A stretch of 64,000 nucleotides of DNA from Cyanobacteria bacterium REEB459. Lineage in GTDB: Bacteria > Cyanobacteriota > Cyanobacteriia > Phormidesmidales > Phormidesmidaceae. This document shows positions 62,340 to 64,000 of this stretch, piece by piece. Within the stretch, counting starts at the first letter, position 1; the number at the start of each line of letters is the position of its first letter. A program made the position numbers and the translations under genes. The stretch is taken from the NCBI GenBank assembly GCA_018970085.1, contig JAGWXD010000001.1:124001-188000 (forward strand), read 5' to 3'. The notes under the pieces were generated by a model. It was not told the origin of the DNA and did not search any database. It was given only the letters and a program-made list of their open reading frames with translations.

Positions 62340-63455
62340 ATGGTTGCCTTACCTTCCGACCTGCCCGCCTCCATCCAGTCTGACCTAACAGCTGTACTGG
62401 AAAATCTCTCAACCATGGAGCACGGAAAGTTAATCAGGCAGGTCCTGGAAACCATTTTGCGAATGATGGGGCGGGAGGCCGATCGCCTGGATTGGAAAAT
62501 TCTTAACCATGCCCTACTAGATATGGAGCAGGGATTTCAGATTTTCTATCCCTACCGCCATATTCGCAAAATCACCATTTTTGGATCAGCTCGGATGGGA
62601 TCGGACCATCCTGACTATCAACTTGCTCGAGATTTTGCCCAGCGCATTACCAGGGCCGGCTTTATGGTAATGACCGGGGCTGGGGGCGGGATTATGGAGG
62701 CTGGTAACCTGGGGGCCGGTCACGACCAATCCTTTGGATTAAATATTCAACTCCCCTTTGAACAGGGGGCGAATCCGGTCATGACGGGGAACGCCAAGCT
62801 TATTAACTTTAAATACTTTTTTACCCGCAAGCTATTTTTTCTGCGAGAAAGTGATGCCCTGGCGCTGTTTCCAGGAGGCTTTGGCACCCAAGATGAAGCC
62901 TTTGAGTCCCTTACCCTGATTCAAACCGGTAAGGCTGACCCCATGCCCATTGTGCTAGTGGACCATCCGGGAGGCACCTACTGGCAGGGATGGGATACCT
63001 ACATTCGCACCCATTTGCTGGACCGGGGCCTGATTAGTGCCGATGATCCCAGTTTGTACACCATGACCGATAACGTAGAAGACGCCTGTGCCGCCATTAG
63101 CAATTTTTACCGCATTTACCATTCCTGTCGCTATGTGGGCGATCGCCTGGTGATTCGACTTAAACAGCAGTTATCTGATCAGGCAGTGGCTAAGCTCAAC
63201 CAGGACTTTGGAGACATTCTAGAGCAAGGGGAAATCACCAAGACTGCCAGCCTACCGGAGGAACGCAACGACCCGACAATCCAGTTACCCAGGCTGGTGA
63301 TGAACTTTAATCATCGGGACTTTGGCCGATTACACCAGTTTATTCGTCAGTTAAATCAACTAGGAGAACATGGACCGGCCTGCCAGCATCCTGAACAGCG
63401 ATCTCCACACCCACCAGAAATGGAGCTAAGCGGATTCGAACCGCTGACCCCTTGA
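62340..63455 (+). CDS. LOG/TIGR00730 family protein (nucleoside 5'-monophosphate phosphoribohydrolase-like)
   Basis: 371 residues. The LOG domain (about 75-260) has ITIFGSARMGSDHPDYQLAR, MTGAGGGIMEAGNLGAG and the catalytic PGGFGTQDEAFE. LOG enzymes release the base from nucleoside monophosphates. The N-terminal 75 residues and C-terminal 110 are extra compared with the small plant form and are common in the cyanobacterial long form. The reading frame runs 35 bp into the 3' half of tRNA-Ala on the other strand, so its last 11 residues (ELSGFEPLTP) are encoded by the tRNA gene; I keep TGA 63453-63455 as the stop because no earlier one is in frame. Confidence 0.9.
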   Translation: MVALPSDLPASIQSDLTAVLENLSTMEHGKLIRQVLETILRMMGREADRLDWKILNHALLDMEQGFQIFYPYRHIRKITIFGSARMGSDHPDYQLARDFAQRITRAGFMVMTGAGGGIMEAGNLGAGHDQSFGLNIQLPFEQGANPVMTGNAKLINFKYFFTRKLFFLRESDALALFPGGFGTQDEAFESLTLIQTGKADPMPIVLVDHPGGTYWQGWDTYIRTHLLDRGLISADDPSLYTMTDNVEDACAAISNFYRIYHSCRYVGDRLVIRLKQQLSDQAVAKLNQDFGDILEQGEITKTASLPEERNDPTIQLPRLVMNFNHRDFGRLHQFIRQLNQLGEHGPACQHPEQRSPHPPEMELSGFEPLTP

Positions 63456-63493
63456 ATGCCATTCAAGTGCTCTACCAACTGAGCTATAGCCCC
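63421..63493 (-). tRNA. tRNA-Ala (GGC)
   Basis: 73 nt on the minus strand. Acceptor GGGGCTA/TAGCTCC (one G-U), D arm GCTC/GAGC, anticodon loop ATGGCAT (GGC), T arm AGCGG-TTCGAAT-CCGCT, discriminator A (63421). Its 3' end overlaps the end of the LOG-family reading frame. Confidence 0.97.
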
Positions 63494-63696
63494 TAGACTG
63501 TTCTTCATCCTCTCCTAAGGAAGGCGATCTCGTCAAGCCTAACTTTTTGATCACCGCTGGTCCCCTGGGGGACTATCCGCGCTAAAGTCAAACATGGCAA
63601 ATACGGTCGCTAGCGGCCCGGCCTGGTCCTGGCTGGGCTTAGACTGAACGGCTGTCCGGGTTCTGGCCAAAACTGTAGAGTCTCAGGTCCCTGATT

Positions 63697-64000
63697 ATGG
63701 TGTTTCCTAATTCCTCCAATCCCGCTTCCTTTGCCCCTGAAACCATCGAGGCTACGCTGCTGGCTTTGCGACGCAAGCAGGGCAGCTGGGTAGATTGGGC
63801 CCAGGGCTGCCAGCTATTACAAAAAGCCGGTTTTAATCCCCAGCAGATTTTTGAGGAAACTGGCTTTGAACCGATTCAACAAAACCAGATTATGGTGGCC
63901 GAGCAGGTCTACCAATCTCTGGTGAAGGCCGGGGTTTCCCCACCGACCCAGGCCCACTTTAACCAGCGGGGCAGTGATCAGCTTTACGAACTCCGGGTGC
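63697..64000 (+). CDS. raf1: RuBisCO accumulation factor Raf1, N-terminal part, cut by window edge
   Basis: About 101 codons visible. TLLALRRKQGSWVDWAQGCQ and QIFEETGFEPIQQNQIMVAE match the N-terminal helical domain of Raf1, a dimeric chaperone that brings RbcL subunits together for RuBisCO assembly. ATG 63697 precedes an ordinary N-terminal stretch (VFPNSSNPASFAPETIE). The beta-domain that makes the dimer is outside the window. Confidence 0.88.
   Translation, partial: MVFPNSSNPASFAPETIEATLLALRRKQGSWVDWAQGCQLLQKAGFNPQQIFEETGFEPIQQNQIMVAEQVYQSLVKAGVSPPTQAHFNQRGSDQLYELRV

Noticed and set aside
1-64000. CRISPR arrays, prophage or toxin-antitoxin systems
   Set aside because: No regularly spaced repeats, no phage structural genes and no recognisable TA pair were seen.

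Overview
The window is a compact, gene-dense piece of a cyanobacterial chromosome. The taxonomic call rests on gene content: RuBisCO accumulation factor Raf1 (cut by the right edge), the phylloquinone genes menA-menC-menE, a C-type flavodiiron (diflavin) protein, a gamma-tocopherol methyltransferase-like enzyme, a plant-type [2Fe-2S] ferredoxin, a DUF2854 protein, a DUF3747-SLH protein and many small conserved cyanobacterial hypotheticals. Recurrent GCGATCGC (HIP1) octamers, for example at 5276-5283, fit this. I cannot name the genus.

Layout. 1-6.5 kb: a cut GH3 hydrolase, tRNA-Pro(UGG), an RRM RNA-binding protein, an SRPBCC protein, polyphosphate kinase, a CPBP membrane protease overlapping clpS, and a STAS protein. 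7-18.9 kb: an SLH protein, a tocopherol-type methyltransferase, ftsW, an FAD-dependent oxidoreductase, a BON-like protein, aroA, and an NlpC/P60 hydrolase next to a large membrane protein. 19-26 kb: an Rrf2 regulator overlapping cbiB, pyrR, a DICT/degenerate HD-GYP protein, a pentapeptide repeat protein, a YqiA-like esterase and leuB. 26-36 kb: small cyanobacterial proteins, a DnaA-box cluster, a Nif11 protein, tRNA-Asp, trmL, a LysM-M23 cell-wall hydrolase, tRNA-Met, argJ, an orphan Dam methylase, and tRNA-Pro(CGG) with a tandemly repeated tail. 36-46 kb: a PspA-like protein, a Gfo/Idh/MocA oxidoreductase, a flippase, a CHASE2-GGDEF-EAL protein and PEP synthase. 46-53 kb: menE/menC/menA, an eroded IS481-type transposase, ferredoxin and the flavodiiron protein. 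53-64 kb: tRNA-Lys, gshB, a TPR lipoprotein, an SPFH protein, a beta-barrel protein, trpG/pabA, dgkA, mltA, a universal stress protein, pgk, a LOG-family protein, tRNA-Ala and raf1.

Genes that work together: menA-menC-menE (phylloquinone for photosystem I); cell-wall growth and turnover (ftsW, NlpC/P60, LysM-M23, MltA, GH3); carbon metabolism (ppsA, pgk); amino-acid synthesis (aroA, leuB, argJ, trpG); redox protection (gshB, flavodiiron protein, ferredoxin, tocopherol enzyme).

Most of the window is ordinary core genome and I see no clear undescribed multi-gene system. The observation I consider most worth checking is a PPK1 whose catalytic phospho-histidine position reads arginine. Others are a DnaA-box cluster away from dnaA/dnaN, a duplicated tRNA-Pro tail, an orphan terminator that implies a small RNA, and a perfect 16-bp palindrome upstream of the GGDEF-EAL gene. 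Coordinates and motifs were read by eye; no database search was run.
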